DNA of 64,000 bases, taken from contig NZ_JAKJHW010000001.1 in the NCBI RefSeq assembly GCF_021646685.1, positions 496,001 through 560,000 of the forward strand, in the 5' to 3' direction. Numbering within the stretch: the first letter of the stretch is position 1; every line of letters begins with the position of its first letter. The stretch comes from Pseudalkalibacillus salsuginis. GTDB taxonomy: Bacteria > Bacillota > Bacilli > Bacillales > Fictibacillaceae. The notes below the pieces were generated by a model that was not told the DNA's origin, ran no database searches, and saw nothing but the letters and a program-made list of their open reading frames with translations. Made by a program: the position numbers and the translations under genes. This document shows positions 38,552 to 48,018 of the stretch, in pieces.

Positions 38552-39349
38552 TTATGTTCTCATTCCAAAGAATTGCTTCACTTTTTTCAATAGTCCTTTA
38601 TCTTCCTCTAAAGACATTAATGGAACGGATTCACCAAGAATCCTGCGCGCAATGTTCCGGTATGCCTGTGAGGCTTTCGTATCCGGATTTAGTGCAATCG
38701 GTTCTCCTCGGTTTGAGGCACGAATCACAAGTTCATCATCCGTTACGATTCCCAATAGTTCCACTGCTAAAATCGATACGATTTCCTCGACATCCAAGGA
38801 GTCCCCATTTTCCATCATATGTGCCTTCAATCGGTTAATGATCAACTTAGGAGCTTCGATATCCTCTTGTTCCAACAGACCGATAATTCGATCGGCATCC
38901 CGGACCGAAGAGGTTTCAGGATTCGTCACGACAATTGATTTATCGGCTCCTGCAATTGCATTCTTGAATCCTTGTTCAATACCTGCAGGGCAATCGATGA
39001 TGACGTAATCATAATCCTGTTTTAGTTCTGTGACCATTTTCTTCATTTGCTCAGGTTTAACGGCACTTTTATCCTTTGTTTGAGCTGCCGGCAACAGATA
39101 TAGACACTCAAATCTCTTATCTTTTATCAAAGCTTGATGCAGCTTGCAACGGTTATGAGCAACATCTACCAAATCATAGATGATACGGTTTTCAAGCCCC
39201 ATGATCACATCCAGGTTTCGAAGGCCGATGTCAGTATCGATCAAACAAACCTTCTTTCCAAGAAGTGCAAGTGATGTCCCAATGTTGGCTGTGGTTGTGG
39301 TTTTTCCAACTCCGCCTTTTCCAGATGTAATAACGATAGCTTCACCCAC
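38552..39349 (-). CDS. minD: Septum site-determining ATPase MinD
   Basis: Membrane-cycling ATPase that recruits MinC to block FtsZ ring assembly near poles. The 265 residues start from a GTG (AGGGGAA upstream). They hold the deviant Walker A GKGGVGKTTTT (near 10-20), Walker B (YDYVIIDCPAG) and the C-terminal amphipathic membrane helix (LLKKVKQFFGMRT). It lies 17 bases after minC. As usual in spore formers no minE is present; MinJ/DivIVA place it. Confidence 0.97.
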   Translation of the reverse strand: MGEAIVITSGKGGVGKTTTTANIGTSLALLGKKVCLIDTDIGLRNLDVIMGLENRIIYDLVDVAHNRCKLHQALIKDKRFECLYLLPAAQTKDKSAVKPEQMKKMVTELKQDYDYVIIDCPAGIEQGFKNAIAGADKSIVVTNPETSSVRDADRIIGLLEQEDIEAPKLIINRLKAHMMENGDSLDVEEIVSILAVELLGIVTDDELVIRASNRGEPIALNPDTKASQAYRNIARRILGESVPLMSLEEDKGLLKKVKQFFGMRT

Positions 39350-39366
39350 AAAACATTCCCCTTTCC

Positions 39367-40056
39367 CTACAATCGGTTTAAACCCGGTCTCATCTGGTGT
39401 AAGATGTGCAAACGATCGAATTTGATCGTATTGTCCTCTTCATCTAAATAGGCACACTCACCAGAATACGCTTGATCATTTTCTTCCTCATTTATAAATT
39501 GGTCTGCTATACGAACTAAGGTTGGATTCAATACAGAAGCTGTAATAACGGCTGATTTACGTCCTTCACAGCCAGCATGTACATTTCCTTTCAGAGTTCC
39601 CATCACAAATATATTTCCGGTAGCTGCGACGGTCCCTCCAGGATTCACGTCGCCTACCAATAGTAAGTCGCCCTGGACCTTCAATATCTGACCAGACCGT
39701 ATCATCCGGCATACAGAAGTGATTTCATTCTCTTTTTTCATGAACTCTGCTTCTTCACGCGTAATAACATCTGATTCGACCATATCGACGATCAGATTCT
39801 TCTTCTGATAAATGATATTTCTCAAGATCTCTTCTTGAGGTTTATTCAAATATCGCTTACCCACTTTCACTTTTACGGTGATTTTCGGGCTCTCTGAAGA
39901 ATCCTCGGTCCCTGGATGGATCAGCTTCGTTTCAAGCTCTTCAAGAAGCTGATCAAATGAGCAGGTATCATCAAGATGAAGGATGAGTCCTTCTTTCGTC
40001 CCCTTTATGGTTACGTAATGCGTATTTGATTTTTTTTGTCTTTGTTTCTGTGCCAT
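39367..40056 (-). CDS. minC: Septum site-determining protein MinC
   Basis: FtsZ polymerisation inhibitor. The 229 residues comprise the N-terminal FtsZ-inhibitory domain (about 1-100) and the C-terminal beta-helix (about 120-220). The beta-helix shows the typical ladder ILKVQGDLLLVGDVNPGGTV and GNIFVMGTLKG used for MinD binding. The ATG at 40056 has AGGTG upstream; the frame stays open for 34 more codons into the mreD end but without supporting signals. Confidence 0.95.
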   Translation of the reverse strand: MAQKQRQKKSNTHYVTIKGTKEGLILHLDDTCSFDQLLEELETKLIHPGTEDSSESPKITVKVKVGKRYLNKPQEEILRNIIYQKKNLIVDMVESDVITREEAEFMKKENEITSVCRMIRSGQILKVQGDLLLVGDVNPGGTVAATGNIFVMGTLKGNVHAGCEGRKSAVITASVLNPTLVRIADQFINEEENDQAYSGECAYLDEEDNTIKFDRLHILHQMRPGLNRL

Positions 40057-40118
40057 TACCCTGTTCACCTCAACATACACAAATTCGACAATGTCAAATG
40101 GGATTCCTTTTTTCCACT

Positions 40119-40637
40119 CTATTTTTCTTGAAGTTCCATGGCTATATCGAGCAGCCATTTCCGGAGTGGGTAATAGACCAAAACGACGAATACGCCATTT
40201 AAAATCAAGGTTGGAAGATAACGCTGATAGATGAAGGTTTCCAACATAACCTTCGATACACCAATTAAGCTATATAATCCATAAACCAAGAATTCAAACG
40301 CAGAAAGGCCTATAAGCATGATGAACAATGTCACAAATATGTTTCTATGAAAATACCTGGCTATGAAAGCTGTCACATATGCTGTCAAACCCATGGAAAA
40401 CATGTATACGCCAATCAAATCAGTGAAGATCACATCGTATAACAATCCGAAAGCAATCCCGTAAACAACACCCCGGATCGGTGAAATATACATGGCGATA
40501 AAGCAAACCATGACCACAACGAAACGAGGTATTAGAATTGTCTCATTTTCCATATGTTGCGGGGTGAACACTTGCATGACCGTACTTTCACTTATAAAAA
40601 CAAGGTATGTAACAAAAGGAAGAAGAAATCGGATCAT
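40119..40637 (-). CDS. mreD: Rod shape-determining protein MreD
   Basis: Integral membrane part of the elongasome that links MreB/MreC to wall synthesis. The 172 residues have about five hydrophobic segments and the family's SPIRGVVYGIAFGLLYDVIF and GVYMFSMGLTAY stretches. The start overlaps the mreC stop by four bases. Sequence conservation is low outside these, as usual for MreD; operon position makes it firm. Confidence 0.94.
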   Translation of the reverse strand: MIRFLLPFVTYLVFISESTVMQVFTPQHMENETILIPRFVVVMVCFIAMYISPIRGVVYGIAFGLLYDVIFTDLIGVYMFSMGLTAYVTAFIARYFHRNIFVTLFIMLIGLSAFEFLVYGLYSLIGVSKVMLETFIYQRYLPTLILNGVFVVLVYYPLRKWLLDIAMELQEK

Positions 40638-41527
40638 GGCATTTCTTCCTCCTCTATTTGATCGGAATCATCAAGTTCGATATCCACTTCTTCCATCTTC
40701 CGCTTGACCACCATCACATGATCGATATCATAAAGATCTGCAGCAGGCTCTATGTAAGCAGTTTGCGTAGGTTCAACCTTATCAGGTATTATTTCGACGA
40801 TTTTACCGATCTCCAAGCCTTTTGGAAAGATGCCGCCCATACCGGATGTCGTGACCGTTTGGCCTTCCTTCAATTCCCTGTCGATCGGAATCATTTTCAT
40901 CAACAATACTTTCTTTTTCTCATCGAATCCTTGGATCAGGCCATGGACTCGGCCTTTATCAGTGTTGACCACAGCTGAAATACGGCTGTTCGGGTCATGA
41001 CTGCTAACGAGCTCGACACTTGAATGGAAGGCTGATACCTTATCGATCTTTCCAATCAACCCTTTGGAGGAAATCACAGGCATATTCGGTTCAATTCCAG
41101 CCTGCTTCCCTTTATTGATTTTGACGGATTGGTACCATCTCTCTGGGGACCTTCCGACGATGGTTGCTTGCCAAACTGTATAATCTGTCAGGCTTTCCTC
41201 TTTCTCTAGCGTATCTCTTAACGTCTCATTTTCTTTTTTTAAATCTTTCACACGACTTGCGAGTTTATCATATTCATTCAACTGTAATTTCAGGACTCTG
41301 TTTTGTTCATAGATTTCTTTCATCTCTACTACATTCCCAAAGAAACCCGCTACAAAGTGTGCGGGTTTATAAAAGACAGATTGAGTCCATCCAACGGTAT
41401 CATGCAAAAATTGTTCGGGCCATGAAATGTTTTCCCTTTCTTTCATTGAAAATCCGATCATAGCCACCAGGACAATCATACTTACAAGTAAAATAATCAA
41501 TCGTTTATTAGAGAAAAACTGCGGCAC
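40634..41527 (-). CDS. mreC: Rod shape-determining protein MreC
   Basis: Bitopic elongasome protein. The 297 residues have an N-terminal transmembrane helix (about 8-26) and a coiled coil (about 65-105, KDLKKENETLRDTLEKE). The extracytoplasmic double beta-barrel (about 110-275) contains VISSKGLIGKI and TSGMGGIFPKGLEIG. An acidic tail (DDSDQIEEEEM) follows. It begins at a GTG with AGAGGTG upstream, 12 bases after mreB. Confidence 0.96.
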   Translation of the reverse strand: MPQFFSNKRLIILLVSMIVLVAMIGFSMKERENISWPEQFLHDTVGWTQSVFYKPAHFVAGFFGNVVEMKEIYEQNRVLKLQLNEYDKLASRVKDLKKENETLRDTLEKEESLTDYTVWQATIVGRSPERWYQSVKINKGKQAGIEPNMPVISSKGLIGKIDKVSAFHSSVELVSSHDPNSRISAVVNTDKGRVHGLIQGFDEKKKVLLMKMIPIDRELKEGQTVTTSGMGGIFPKGLEIGKIVEIIPDKVEPTQTAYIEPAADLYDIDHVMVVKRKMEEVDIELDDSDQIEEEEMP

Positions 41528-41539
41528 GGCTTACACCTC

Positions 41540-42583
41540 TTACGATTTTAATTTAGATCGGCCGCCGCCAAATCCTGGTTTACTGCTGATTTGTTGATAG
41601 TTTTCGATTGCACGACCAGTGCCAATCGCAACACAGTCCAATGCGTTCTCAGCAACGATGACAGGCATTTTAGTTTCTTCGCTGATGACACGGTCAAGGT
41701 TACGAAGAAGCGCACCACCGCCAGTCAACACAATACCACGATCCATGATATCAGCTGCAAGCTCAGGTGGAGTCTTTTCTAGTGCGAGTTTGACTGCATC
41801 CATAATCGTATCGACTGTATCCTTCAACGCCCCAGCAATTTCTTCCCCAGAAATCGTAATCGTTTTCGGTAATCCTGTGAGGAGATCTCGCCCACGGATG
41901 TCCATTTCTTCTGCACCGTCTGATACATCTGCAGAGCCGATGTCGAGCTTGATGGTTTCTGCTGTACGTTCACCGATGATGACATTATATGTCTTCTTGA
42001 TGTATTGGATGATGGCATCATCCATTTCGTCACCAGCAACACGAATCGACTGCTTTTCAACGATCCCGCCAAGGGAGATGATCGCGACTTCTGTTGTTCC
42101 TCCACCGATATCTACCACCATACTTCCAGTAGGCTCCCAAACTGGCAGATCGGCACCGATAGCAGCTGCAAGAGGTTCTTCAATCGTTTCGACCTCGCGA
42201 GCTCCTGCTTGCTTTGTCGCTTCTTTCACTGCACGCTCTTCCACATGTGTGATTCCGGATGGTACACAAACCATGACAAATGGCTTCCTCGAAAAGACCG
42301 AACGATTCTTCTGAGCCTGTTGAATATAGTACTTCATCATCGTGGCAGTCGTGTCATAATCTGCAATGACTCCGTCTTTCATCGGACGTCGAGCAACGAT
42401 GTTTCCAGGTGTACGTCCTATCATATTCTTTGCAGCATTACCGACGGCTTCAATATCCCCGCTTTTCGTATTGATTGCGACTACGGAAGGTTCACGTACA
42501 ACTACACCCTTCCCTTTCACATATACAAGTGTATTTGCTGTACCTAAATCAATTCCCATATCTCTTGAAAATCCACCAAACAT
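41540..42583 (-). CDS. mreB: Rod shape-determining actin homologue MreB
   Basis: Bacterial actin that guides lateral wall synthesis in short membrane-bound filaments. The 347 residues show phosphate 1 ([13 protein letters not shown]), phosphate 2 ([11 protein letters not shown]) and adenosine ([13 protein letters not shown]) motifs. Bacillus has three MreB-like proteins (MreB, Mbl, MreBH); the mreBCD context identifies this one as MreB. AAGGGAG precedes the ATG. Confidence 0.97.
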   Translation of the reverse strand: MFGGFSRDMGIDLGTANTLVYVKGKGVVVREPSVVAINTKSGDIEAVGNAAKNMIGRTPGNIVARRPMKDGVIADYDTTATMMKYYIQQAQKNRSVFSRKPFVMVCVPSGITHVEERAVKEATKQAGAREVETIEEPLAAAIGADLPVWEPTGSMVVDIGGGTTEVAIISLGGIVEKQSIRVAGDEMDDAIIQYIKKTYNVIIGERTAETIKLDIGSADVSDGAEEMDIRGRDLLTGLPKTITISGEEIAGALKDTVDTIMDAVKLALEKTPPELAADIMDRGIVLTGGGALLRNLDRVISEETKMPVIVAENALDCVAIGTGRAIENYQQISSKPGFGGGRSKLKS

Positions 42584-42657
42584 TTATGTAAATCTCCCTT
42601 CATAACTAGCAAAACTCATAACTTTGATTATACTCCAAACAGTAAAGCTTGAACAGT

Positions 42658-43347
42658 CTAAACGTAGCCTTTTTCTTTAAGACTTACGAATTTTTGATCA
42701 CCGATGATTATATGGTCCAACAAATCGATTCCGATGATTTTTCCGCACTCTGCCAATCGCTGAGTCACTTCAATATCTTCACGACTCGGATTCGGATCAC
42801 CACTCGGATGATTATGGAAACAGATGATTGAAGCCGCTGAACGGCGCATCGCTTCTTTATATACCTCTCTCGGGTGTACGATCGATGCATTCAAACTTCC
42901 GATAAAAACCGTCTGTTTATGCAACACTTGATTTTTCGTGTTCAAATAGATACATACGAAATGCTCTTGTGACAAGAAACGCATTTCATCCATTACATAC
43001 TTGGCTCCATCATCAGGTGAACGAATGATATATCGCTCATCAATCTGAAGCCTGTTTACTCGTTTTCCAAGTTCAAGAGACGCCAGAATTTCAACTGCTT
43101 TTGCATTCCCTATGCCTCTGACAGCAATAAGTTCATCGATCGTGGCGTCCTTCAAAAGGTTTAATCCTTCAAACTGCTGGATCAATCTATGTGAGAGTTG
43201 AAGAACAGATTCTTCTTTTGTTCCTGAACGTAATATGATTGCAAGCAGTTCTTGGTTAGAGAGGACGCTGGCACCTTCTTTCAGCATACGCTCTCTTGGC
43301 CTTTCGCTCAATGGAAAATCACGGATTGTAAGGGGTTTGATTCCCAA
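42658..43347 (-). CDS. radC: RadC family protein (JAMM domain)
   Basis: Member of the former RadC DNA-repair family, now of uncertain role. The 229 residues have an N-terminal helix-hairpin-helix-like part (about 1-95, LIAVRGIGNAKAVEILAS). The JAMM/MPN-like metal domain (about 105-229) shows HNHPSGDPNPSREDIEVT, so the metal ligands are intact. I place the start at a TTG (43347) with AAGGAGG upstream. An upstream in-frame ATG would place that site inside the gene. Confidence 0.94.
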   Translation of the reverse strand: MGIKPLTIRDFPLSERPRERMLKEGASVLSNQELLAIILRSGTKEESVLQLSHRLIQQFEGLNLLKDATIDELIAVRGIGNAKAVEILASLELGKRVNRLQIDERYIIRSPDDGAKYVMDEMRFLSQEHFVCIYLNTKNQVLHKQTVFIGSLNASIVHPREVYKEAMRRSAASIICFHNHPSGDPNPSREDIEVTQRLAECGKIIGIDLLDHIIIGDQKFVSLKEKGYV

Positions 43348-43360
43348 ATATACATCCTCC

Positions 43361-43954
43361 TTAGGATTTATTCCGTGACTGACTAAGATCATTGGTTATT
43401 CCGAATTTTTTCAATTCACGCACTGTCCGTGCTAATGGCAAACCGACTACATTAAAAAAATCCCCCTTGATTTCTTTCACCAAGGTTGAACCATAGCCTT
43501 GAATCCCATATGCTCCTGCCTTATCCGAGCTTTCTCCAGTACTCACGTATTCTTCTATTTCCTCCGAAGTAAGATTCCAAAACTTCACTTCAGTTATTCC
43601 ATGAAAAATTATCTCTTTTTCTTCAGAAATAATAGCAGTTCCTGTGAATACATGATGGGTTTGCCCCGATAACTCCGCCAGCATGTCGAAAGCTTCTTTG
43701 TCGTTTTCGGGCTTCCCTAGAATCTGATTATTGAACACAACAACAGTATCCGCCCCTAATACAACATGAGACGGGTTCTTCCTGTAGATGTCTTGAGCTT
43801 TATGTAGAGCCAATAGTTCGACAAATTGCGCCGGAGTGAAGTCACCAGTTATGTTTTCGGATACAGAACTTTTTTGGACAGTAAAAGATAGGTGGGCAAT
43901 TTCGAGTAATTCTTTACGTCGAGGTGAGCCTGAGGCTAAAATGAGGCTTTTCAT
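43361..43954 (-). CDS. maf: Maf-type nucleotide pyrophosphatase
   Basis: House-cleaning enzyme that hydrolyses dTTP, UTP and modified pyrimidine nucleotides; overproduction blocks septation in B. subtilis. The 197 residues carry the family blocks LASGSPRRKELL at the N terminus, GADTVV (near 70), GKPENDKEAFDML and YGIQGYGSTLV (near 155). The maf-radC-mreB order is classical. Confidence 0.96.
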   Translation of the reverse strand: MKSLILASGSPRRKELLEIAHLSFTVQKSSVSENITGDFTPAQFVELLALHKAQDIYRKNPSHVVLGADTVVVFNNQILGKPENDKEAFDMLAELSGQTHHVFTGTAIISEEKEIIFHGITEVKFWNLTSEEIEEYVSTGESSDKAGAYGIQGYGSTLVKEIKGDFFNVVGLPLARTVRELKKFGITNDLSQSRNKS

Positions 43955-44068
43955 GCAATCACCCTTTACGTCTTAGAGTAGAGGTTATGATTGTCATTTC
44001 ACTACTATTGAAGGGATTATTTACAGAATATCAAATCTCTTCCAGTTAGACAACCAAAATTAGTCATT

Positions 44069-44100
44069 ACCCTCCTTTTTTATAATTCGTAAAGGAGGGC
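44069..44100. other. Hairpin sequestering a Shine-Dalgarno-like sequence
   Basis: CCCTCCTTT and AAAGGAGGG form a perfect 9-bp inverted repeat around about 12 bases, in the 218-base gap between maf and spoIIB. On the + strand it holds AAAGGAGG nine bases before an ATG at 44107 that opens a 62-codon frame running antisense into the spoIIB 3' end. No T run follows on either strand, so it is a poor terminator. Confidence 0.4.
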
Positions 44101-44172
44101 CGCTTTATGACTATATTTTTGTCGAATCATAAAAGAATTTTGGAGGTTATCGACTGTAAATGTCGTGGGAGA

Positions 44173-45207
44173 TTAGTCAAAGCTTTTAATCAAGGACTTA
44201 TAGTGGATGACTGCATCCAGTTTTGCCTGCTGGAGGTCCCATTTGTTGTTGGTATTTTCGGATATTGTGTTCAGGGCATTGATAAACGCCACTGATTTTT
44301 GCTGTTGTCCAGTTGAAAGGACAGAGATCGAGTCCAACGATTCATCCTTCCACTTCAATAATTCTGGTTGCAAATTATTGATTTCAGACGCCTCTGCAAT
44401 CAATAGTTTCTCAAAAAGTTCTTTTCCCCCTTTGAGCCATTGAAGTTTATTCTCACCTGTAACTGAAATAACGTCCCTTGAAATGGTCCATTCTTTTGCA
44501 TAGGCATCTTCAACGATTGCCTGATAATCAGAAGCAAGACTTTTCACAATATCCATTGACCCACCGACTCCGATCAAGACTCGGTTATCTTCTGGGTCCA
44601 TAGCGGCTGCAAAGCCACTTGCTTTTATTTTCTCAACAAACTCTTTACCATTTTCACTTGTAGAAAACACCCCCCCTTGAACTATATAAGTAGAGACATT
44701 GACATCCATGGCAGCAGTCCCGGCTGGAGTCTCGGATGATCCTGTAGCGATACCAGAATCATCCTGTTCTACCATAGCTGGTTGAGTTTGGGATTGTGAC
44801 TGGAACTCTTCTCCCGTGAAAATCATCAAAACGATCAATCCGATCATACATCCGATGATGACCGCGCCTCCAATAGGGAATAGCATGCGTCTCGGAAATT
44901 GGAAAGGTACTTTTGGAGTCGGAAGCTGTCCTTTGAAAGACATGTGCTGTTTCTTTCTATGGATCGGCAGACCTGGTTTACGGTCATAAGATATCGGCTC
45001 GTAATCTTCCAATTGCTTTTCACTGCGGCTTTGATGAAAAAAATAGGCATTCGATGATTGTATATCTTTTGGGAGAACCCATTCAAAGGGAGTATCAATG
45101 GATTCTCGATCAATTGCTGCTGCTATTTCCTGCTCTTGCTTTATCTCGGTCACAGGCCTGTCCTTCCCGTTCACTTTGATCGATATTTTGTTCGGATCAT
45201 TCTGCAT
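44173..45207 (-). CDS. spoIIB: Stage II sporulation protein B (SPOR domain)
   Basis: SpoIIB helps thin septal peptidoglycan and localises SpoIIDMP during engulfment. The 344 residues have a polar cytoplasmic N-terminal part, a single transmembrane helix (about 110-132, LFPIGGAVIIGCMIGLIVLM) and an extracytoplasmic SPOR-like domain (about 165-240, YIVQGGVFSTSENGKEFVEK). A helical tail follows. ATG at 45207 has AGGAG eight bases upstream. The maf-spoIIB-comC order is as in B. subtilis. Confidence 0.9.
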   Translation of the reverse strand: MQNDPNKISIKVNGKDRPVTEIKQEQEIAAAIDRESIDTPFEWVLPKDIQSSNAYFFHQSRSEKQLEDYEPISYDRKPGLPIHRKKQHMSFKGQLPTPKVPFQFPRRMLFPIGGAVIIGCMIGLIVLMIFTGEEFQSQSQTQPAMVEQDDSGIATGSSETPAGTAAMDVNVSTYIVQGGVFSTSENGKEFVEKIKASGFAAAMDPEDNRVLIGVGGSMDIVKSLASDYQAIVEDAYAKEWTISRDVISVTGENKLQWLKGGKELFEKLLIAEASEINNLQPELLKWKDESLDSISVLSTGQQQKSVAFINALNTISENTNNKWDLQQAKLDAVIHYKSLIKSFD

Positions 45208-45308
45208 CCCTATCAACTCCTTCTATGCTCAATGTCATTCTATGTACAAGAGTCCCCTGTTAGAACTCGGATGGTAGAGTAGTAGGGTGAGCATAACATA
45301 TCGGAATT

Positions 45309-45339
45309 AAAAAAGAACAAGACCTCTGTCGTCTTGTCC
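45309..45339 (-). terminator. Terminator downstream of comC
   Basis: On the minus strand ACAAGAC and GTCTTGT pair around six bases and end in a TCTTTTTT run, about 68 bases after the comC stop codon. Confidence 0.75.
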
Positions 45340-45406
45340 TTAAAAGCGTTCGAGTTTTTTTGACAGCCTCTCATATTGAAATGCACGTTTAATCGTCAAT
45401 TTCCTT

Positions 45407-46141
45407 TCAATTTAAGTACCATCGTAAAATTGGATCACCCCAAAACAAAGTTATGATTGAAGCAAGTACAATGAAGGGGCCAAACGGGACATGTTGTTTA
45501 CGTTTGACCTTTTTCATCATGAAAAGGGCGATTCCTATAACGGATCCAGACAGGGATGCTAAAAATAAAACAAGCAAAATTCCTTTGACACCGAACATCA
45601 TGCCCAAAAGCGCAAATAATTTAATATCACCGCCCCCCATTCCGCCTTTACTAATTATTGCAATAAAAAATAACAGGAGGAATCCTAAGATACTTCCTAA
45701 CCACGCATCCACCCAAGGGTCTGTCGGTAACCATAACCTGTAGAAAATAATAAATGGCGCGAAAAATAGTAGCACTTTATCCGGAATCAACATATAGGAA
45801 AGATCACTAACGAAGGTAATCATTAAAAGAGAAACTAAAATGAGACTACCGAAAAGCATCGAAGACCATCCAAATTGGTAGTAACTATAGGCAAATAGCA
45901 ATCCAGTCGACAATTCAGTTATAGGATAAATACGACAGATTCGGTTCTGGCAATGACGGCATCTTCCATTTGTTAAGATATAAGATAAAACTGGAATAAG
46001 GTCGATCAGTTCTAATGTTCTCTTACAGGAGGCACAATGTGATCCTGGATGTACAACTGATTGCTTTTTCGGAACTCTTAATCCAACAACGTTAAAAAAC
46101 GATCCCATCACCAATCCTAAAATAAAAAACAACATGTACAT
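45407..46141 (-). CDS. comC: Prepilin peptidase ComC
   Basis: Aspartic membrane protease that processes the type IV pilin-like ComG pseudopilins needed for DNA uptake. The 244 residues have about eight hydrophobic segments. The cytoplasmic zinc-type Cys quartet is present (CASCKR near 37, CRHCQN near 60). Both catalytic aspartates are visible, in VSDLSYMLIPDK (near 112) and GMGGGDIKLFALLG (near 172). All residues needed for activity are present, so competence pilus maturation should work. Confidence 0.95.
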   Translation of the reverse strand: MYMLFFILGLVMGSFFNVVGLRVPKKQSVVHPGSHCASCKRTLELIDLIPVLSYILTNGRCRHCQNRICRIYPITELSTGLLFAYSYYQFGWSSMLFGSLILVSLLMITFVSDLSYMLIPDKVLLFFAPFIIFYRLWLPTDPWVDAWLGSILGFLLLFFIAIISKGGMGGGDIKLFALLGMMFGVKGILLVLFLASLSGSVIGIALFMMKKVKRKQHVPFGPFIVLASIITLFWGDPILRWYLN

Positions 46142-46210
46142 TCTATCTACTCCATAGTTAACAATTAGCCTCTCCGTTGGAAAGGATGTTTTAATTATTC
46201 AACACTTTTT

Positions 46211-47908
46211 CTAGCCGCTATAGCTTGCAACTTTATTGCGGCCTTGCTGTTTTGCACCTGTATACATCGCTCTGTCAGCATTTCTGATCAATGTCAATGG
46301 ATCCTCACCTTGTAACGGTGCAGTTGAGACACCAATGCTGACTGTTAGGCGGATCCGTTTAATACGCATGTCTCCAAGGTCATTTTTAATGGTGAATGGT
46401 GTAATTGAAATGTCTTCCCTGATGGCCTCTGCAAAGTCCAGGCTCTCTTCATGATCCATATTCGGGAGGACGATGACAAATTCTTCACCCCCATATCTGG
46501 CAACAGTTCCATATTTACCTATGATTTCCACGAGCCTGTCCGCCACCTGGCATAACACGATGTTTCCTGACTGGTGGCCATACGTATCATTGACTCGTTT
46601 GAAATGATCAATATCAAGCAAGATGAGTGAAAAAGGTTCATGTGACTTTTCATAATTCACATACATCTCCGATAGCATATCTTCAAAATACCGGTAATTG
46701 TAAAGGTTTGTCAGATGACACCGCTCACTTTTATTTTTTGTTGCCTCATAATTCTTTGCCTTGTCGATCGCGACAGCAAGATAATTTGATAATATTTCTA
46801 GTATCATAACATGAGCTTTGTCATAAGCTTTCTTTTGATTCGAAGCAAATGTGATGACACCTACGACTTCATGATTCCGGATCATAGGTACGGACAGTAC
46901 TGATTGCGATATCATAGGAAGATGGCCTTTTGAATATTTCCGCCATTGGTGCCGGGCAGTAAAACGAAGACTGTGACCGCTCTCCCATACCTTTCCACTG
47001 ATTCCTTCACCTTTGAACAAGTAAGGAAGATTTACATTTTGTGCTTTCTTTGACTCATATTTACGGATGACCCTAAGCTGTGTTGTATCCTTGATATCCA
47101 AAATGTAAGCATGATCCACCTTCAACATTCTTGTAATCCGGTTCAAATAGATATCTAGTATTTCATCCACTTTTAAGCTTTCCGTCAATTCTTGACCGAT
47201 TTTACTAGTAAACTTCAGCAGGTGATTGATTTTTTGGCTGGAATGATACATATTCATGAATAATGAGATGACCACAAACGGGATACCGACAAATAGAATT
47301 GCAGTTGTACCAAGCTGGGAATAAAGAATATAGAAGGTGATTCCCACAGGAAGGATGAAAGATTCCAGGAACATCTCCCAAAGGAAATCCTTATCAAACA
47401 ATGAACTCGATTCTTGGTATATGTATCTTCGTAGTAAATAAAGAATGATATGATTCGTAAGGATGGCAGTAAGGGAGTACCCGATAACCGGCAAAATTTT
47501 CGGGTACTCATTCATAGCCAATCCGCCGACCTCACCACCAAGCAAGTAATAAACCAATGCAGCAGAAGCAGAGACGATCATGAACATGATAGAACTTGAA
47601 CCAATCCGGTATAAAGGGTATTTTAGACGGATCATCGAAGCCACGATCGTAACCTGTACGAGGACCAATTCAACTAATAGCCCGAAATGCAGGAATACGG
47701 CGAGGGAAATTCCTTGGATCAACGATATGTTTGTCCCTTTCACGTGGATCGGAAACAAAGCCACGACCACCATCATGATTAACATGCCGATAATATCCAA
47801 CCAATAACCTTCCAGCGAAGGAACCGAGGATGAAAAAAATGCCCAAAGGACCATGACCCAAGCTAACGTACAGACTATGATGAGTATTTGTTTTGCACCT
47901 TTCGCCAT
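46211..47908 (-). CDS. Membrane-anchored GAF-GGDEF diguanylate cyclase
   Basis: Predicted to make cyclic di-GMP from two GTP. The 565 residues start with about seven hydrophobic helices (about 5-220). A short coiled region, a GAF sensor domain (about 240-390) and a GGDEF domain (about 405-560) follow. The active-site loop is ARYGGEEF, a catalytically competent form, and the metal and substrate residues (LLDIDHFKRVNDTYGH) are present. The RxxD inhibitory site usually found just upstream is absent (GKYGTVARYGG). ATG at 47908 has AAGGGGG upstream. The B. subtilis comC-folC gap has no such gene. Confidence 0.9.
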   Translation of the reverse strand: MAKGAKQILIIVCTLAWVMVLWAFFSSSVPSLEGYWLDIIGMLIMMVVVALFPIHVKGTNISLIQGISLAVFLHFGLLVELVLVQVTIVASMIRLKYPLYRIGSSSIMFMIVSASAALVYYLLGGEVGGLAMNEYPKILPVIGYSLTAILTNHIILYLLRRYIYQESSSLFDKDFLWEMFLESFILPVGITFYILYSQLGTTAILFVGIPFVVISLFMNMYHSSQKINHLLKFTSKIGQELTESLKVDEILDIYLNRITRMLKVDHAYILDIKDTTQLRVIRKYESKKAQNVNLPYLFKGEGISGKVWESGHSLRFTARHQWRKYSKGHLPMISQSVLSVPMIRNHEVVGVITFASNQKKAYDKAHVMILEILSNYLAVAIDKAKNYEATKNKSERCHLTNLYNYRYFEDMLSEMYVNYEKSHEPFSLILLDIDHFKRVNDTYGHQSGNIVLCQVADRLVEIIGKYGTVARYGGEEFVIVLPNMDHEESLDFAEAIREDISITPFTIKNDLGDMRIKRIRLTVSIGVSTAPLQGEDPLTLIRNADRAMYTGAKQQGRNKVASYSG

Positions 47909-47975
47909 GTTCATCCCCCTTCGCCTTTATGCCTAACATCCACTTAAGTCTAACGTCCTAGTTAACCTTAATCAT

Positions 47976-48004
47976 ATTTTATCAAATGTTCTTTGGAATT
48001 GTAA
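47976..48004 (-). promoter_or_regulatory. Candidate promoter of the diguanylate cyclase gene
   Basis: TTACAA (47999-48004) and TAAAAT (47976-47981) with a 17-base spacer on the minus strand, about 68 bases before the start codon. Both boxes are one or two bases off consensus. Confidence 0.4.
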
Positions 48005-48018
48005 TTAAAATATTCTAT

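Noticed and set aside
41619-42314. A 231-codon + strand open frame opposite mreB
   Set aside because: Shadow of a strongly biased coding sequence; mreB motifs are intact on the minus strand and the + frame has Ser-rich, non-protein-like composition.
44107-44295. Small + strand ORF as a confident gene
   Set aside because: It has a good Shine-Dalgarno match, but two thirds of it is antisense to spoIIB and no promoter is evident; kept only as a low-interest observation.
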